Shown here in pieces: positions 49,935 through 51,778 of a stretch of DNA of 51,778 nucleotides (positions are counted from its first letter, which is position 1; every line of letters begins with the position of its first letter). The translations under genes were made by a program, and so were the position numbers. This DNA is from JAPEKQ01 sp964597945 (GTDB taxonomy: Bacteria; Joyebacterota; Joyebacteria; Joyebacterales; Joyebacteraceae): positions 1-51,778 of the forward strand of contig CAZRAD010000002.1 in the NCBI GenBank assembly GCA_964597945.1, written 5' to 3'. The notes below the pieces were generated by a model that had not been told where the DNA came from, did not search any database, and was given only the letters and a program-made list of their open reading frames with translations.

Positions 49935-51647
49935 ATGAAGGACCTTGCCAGGATGATCAGGGTCGCGCGCGGTGCCATGCCGGCGGATCTCGTGCTCAGG
50001 AACGCCAGGATCGTCAACGTGTTCTCGGCCGAGATCTACAAGGGCAACATCGCGATCTGGAACGGTCGGATCGTCGGTATCGGCGACTACGAAGGCAAGG
50101 CCGAGATCGATCTCAAGAACGCCTTCGTTCTCCCCGGACTCATCGACGGCCACATGCACATCGAGAGCACGATGGTCACCGTCCAGGAGTTCGCCCGGTC
50201 GGTCGTGCCGCGGGGGACGACGTCCGTCGTCGCCGATCCGCACGAGATTGCGAACGTGCACGGCCTGGAGGGCATCCACTACATGCTCAACTCGAGCAAG
50301 TACAGCCCCGTCAATATCTACATGATGCTCCCGTCGTGTGTTCCCGCGACGGAGTTCGAGACGAGCGGTGCCGTACTCCGCGGGTTCGATCTCTACCCGC
50401 TTCTCCGCGAGAAGTGGGTGCTTGGTCTCGGAGAGGTTATGAACTTCCCCGGCGTCCTGATGGGAGACGAGGGGCTCCTCGACAAGATCACGATGACGCA
50501 GGACCGCAAGCGAATCGACGGACACGCGCCCGAACTCACGGGAAAGGACCTCAACGCGTACGCGGCGACCGGCGTGAACTCCGACCACGAGAGCACGACA
50601 CCGAAGGAGCTCATCGAGAAGCTCCGCCTCGGGATGTACGCGATGATCCGCGAGGGCTCGGTCACGAAGAACCTGAAGGACCTGCTACCCGCCGTGACCT
50701 GCGAGAACAGCTACCGCTGCATGTTCGTCACGGACGACCGTCATCCGAAGGACCTGATGGATCACGGGCACATCGACCACATGGTCAAAACCGCCATCAA
50801 AGAGGGGATCGCGCCCGTCACCGCTATCCGGATGGCCACGATCAACACCGCGCAGTACTTCGGCATCCGGGACCTCGGCGCCATCGCGCCGGGCTACCGG
50901 GCCGACCTGGTGGTGGTCGACAGTCTCAAGCGCTTCAACATCCGGAAGGTCTTCAAGAACGGGAAGCTCGTCGCCGAGGACGGGGAGATGGTCGTTCCGA
51001 AGCCGAGGATCAGCGAGCCGCAGCTACGAAGCTCGATCAACATCAAGTGGCTCGCGCCCGAGGACTTCGACATCGCGGCCAACGGCAGGAAGATCCGCGT
51101 CATCAACCTGGTCCCTGACCAGATCGTGACGAAGGCGACGGTCGAGAAGGCGAAGATCGAGGACGGCAAGCTCGTCGCCGATGTCGAGCATGACCTTCTC
51201 AAGATCGCCGTGGTCGAGCGTCATCACGCCAGTGACAATATCGGGCTCGGGATCGTCAAGGGATTCGGTCTTCGCAAGGGCGCTATCGCCAGCTCCGTCG
51301 CGCACGACTCGCACAACATCGTCGTGGTCGGAACGAGCAATGAGGACATGAAGGCGGCCGTGGTCGAGATCTCCAAGATGCGCGGCGGCCTGGCCGTCGT
51401 CGCGGACGGAGAGCTCAAGGCCGGGCTGCCGCTCCCGGTCGCGGGACTGATGTCCGAGGGGCCGCTCGAGGAGGTCGTGACCGGCCTTCGCCGTGTCATT
51501 CGCGCCGCACGCAGGCTCGGCTCGCCGCTCGAGGACCCGTTCATGGCGATGTCGTTCCTTGCGCTCCCGGTCATCCCGGAGCTCAAACTGACCGATCTCG
51601 GGCTGTTCGATGTGAACACGTTCCAGTTCACCGATCTCTTCGTCTAG
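49935..51647 (+). CDS. ade: adenine deaminase
   Basis: This encodes 570 residues, typical length. ATG 49935 follows GGAGG. It is an amidohydrolase of the AdeC family: metal site DGHMHIEST (71-79) with His73 and His75, VADPHEIANVHG (about 99-110), SDHES and the C-terminal half specific to adenine deaminases (about 370-570, HDSHNIVVVGTSNEDM and PFMAMSFLALPVIPELKLTD). It hydrolyses adenine to hypoxanthine and ammonia, supplying substrate for the xanthine-dehydrogenase-type enzyme of the cluster. It lies 33 bases after carbamate kinase and probably shares its operon. Confidence 0.94.
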   Translation: MKDLARMIRVARGAMPADLVLRNARIVNVFSAEIYKGNIAIWNGRIVGIGDYEGKAEIDLKNAFVLPGLIDGHMHIESTMVTVQEFARSVVPRGTTSVVADPHEIANVHGLEGIHYMLNSSKYSPVNIYMMLPSCVPATEFETSGAVLRGFDLYPLLREKWVLGLGEVMNFPGVLMGDEGLLDKITMTQDRKRIDGHAPELTGKDLNAYAATGVNSDHESTTPKELIEKLRLGMYAMIREGSVTKNLKDLLPAVTCENSYRCMFVTDDRHPKDLMDHGHIDHMVKTAIKEGIAPVTAIRMATINTAQYFGIRDLGAIAPGYRADLVVVDSLKRFNIRKVFKNGKLVAEDGEMVVPKPRISEPQLRSSINIKWLAPEDFDIAANGRKIRVINLVPDQIVTKATVEKAKIEDGKLVADVEHDLLKIAVVERHHASDNIGLGIVKGFGLRKGAIASSVAHDSHNIVVVGTSNEDMKAAVVEISKMRGGLAVVADGELKAGLPLPVAGLMSEGPLEEVVTGLRRVIRAARRLGSPLEDPFMAMSFLALPVIPELKLTDLGLFDVNTFQFTDLFV

Positions 51648-51685
51648 TTCGTCGGCCCTCATCCGGTTCCTCCTGAAGGAGGGGC

Positions 51686-51778
51686 ATGCACCGACGCGTC
51701 TACATAGCGCTCTTCACCGCTGTCTTCGCGGCAACGATGGGAGTCGGGTTCATCGGCCCGCTGCTTCCGCTCTATGCG
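51686..51778 (+). CDS. start of a membrane transporter, probably MFS (partial)
   Basis: ATG 51686 follows AAGGAGGGG, 38 bases after the adenine deaminase stop. The 31 visible residues (MHRRVYIALFTAVFAATMGV then GFIGPLLPLYA) form one hydrophobic helix with the GxGFIxPLLPLYA pattern of a major facilitator superfamily first helix. It runs off the window. A purine, nucleoside or drug-type exporter cannot be told apart from this fragment. Confidence 0.7.
   Translation, partial: MHRRVYIALFTAVFAATMGVGFIGPLLPLYA

Noticed and set aside
1..51778. tRNA, rRNA, CRISPR array, insertion sequence or prophage
   Set aside because: None was found by eye; repeats seen are coding repeats within protein families, and no transposase, integrase or cas-like product occurs.

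Overview
The window is GC-rich DNA (roughly low 60s percent by eye) from what looks like an uncultured, probably anaerobic Gram-negative bacterium of the FCB superphylum or a related candidate phylum (Eisenbacteria- or Krumholzibacteriota-like). The reasons are many secreted proteins ending in a PNPFNP...GSGVYF type FlgD-like/type 9 sorting tail, an outer-membrane secretin, lipoproteins, and a purine-fermentation type gene set. This placement is inference; there is no rRNA or ribosomal protein gene to confirm it. No tRNA, CRISPR array, transposase or phage gene was seen. Starts were set by clear GGAGG-type ribosome binding sites and by signal peptides, so many are shorter than the longest open frame.

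Layout. (1) 1-5098: a likely structured leader, then a small secreted protein, a secreted Ig-like (chaperone-like) protein, a short secretin lipoprotein and a small secreted protein. This may be an undescribed secretin-based surface export or assembly locus. (2) 5185-7497: a small secreted protein and a GH5 mannanase-like glycoside hydrolase with a sorting tail, closed by a terminator. (3) 7498-30226: a consensus sigma-70 promoter and long folded leader, then eight secreted proteins in a row. Five are large and share one C-terminal chassis (Ig-like, Fn3-like, dockerin-like, cohesin-like, sorting tail) behind different N-terminal modules (beta-propeller, beta-helix, lamin-tail domains, MAM-like domains, cohesin). 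Three are small cohesin-like proteins. Cohesin-like and dockerin-like modules on the same chains suggest a self-assembling, non-cellulosomal surface network, the most novel item here. (4) 30484-32837: an alpha/beta hydrolase with an apparently leaderless promoter, and a dihydropyrimidinase-like amidohydrolase. (5) 32868-36378, minus strand: two duplicated PKD/beta-propeller lipoproteins and a YVTN-type propeller protein with a sorting tail. (6) 36693-51778: a long plus-strand purine/ureide catabolic cluster running off the end of the window.

The catabolic cluster closely parallels the E. coli ygeW-ssnA-yqeB selenium-dependent molybdenum hydroxylase region. It has SsnA, the Fe-S and FAD subunits of a xanthine dehydrogenase-type enzyme, XdhC, YqeB and MocA maturation factors, two YgeW-like carbamoyltransferases, carbamate kinase and adenine deaminase, with the hydantoinase-like gene nearby. 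Adenine deaminase would feed hypoxanthine to the hydroxylase, hydrolases would open the rings, and carbamoyltransferase plus carbamate kinase would make ATP from carbamoyl phosphate. Unusual additions are a zinc-ribbon threonine-synthase-like PLP enzyme, a class I aminotransferase, a split transketolase and a PPC/DUF296 protein. The molybdopterin-binding catalytic subunit is not in the window.
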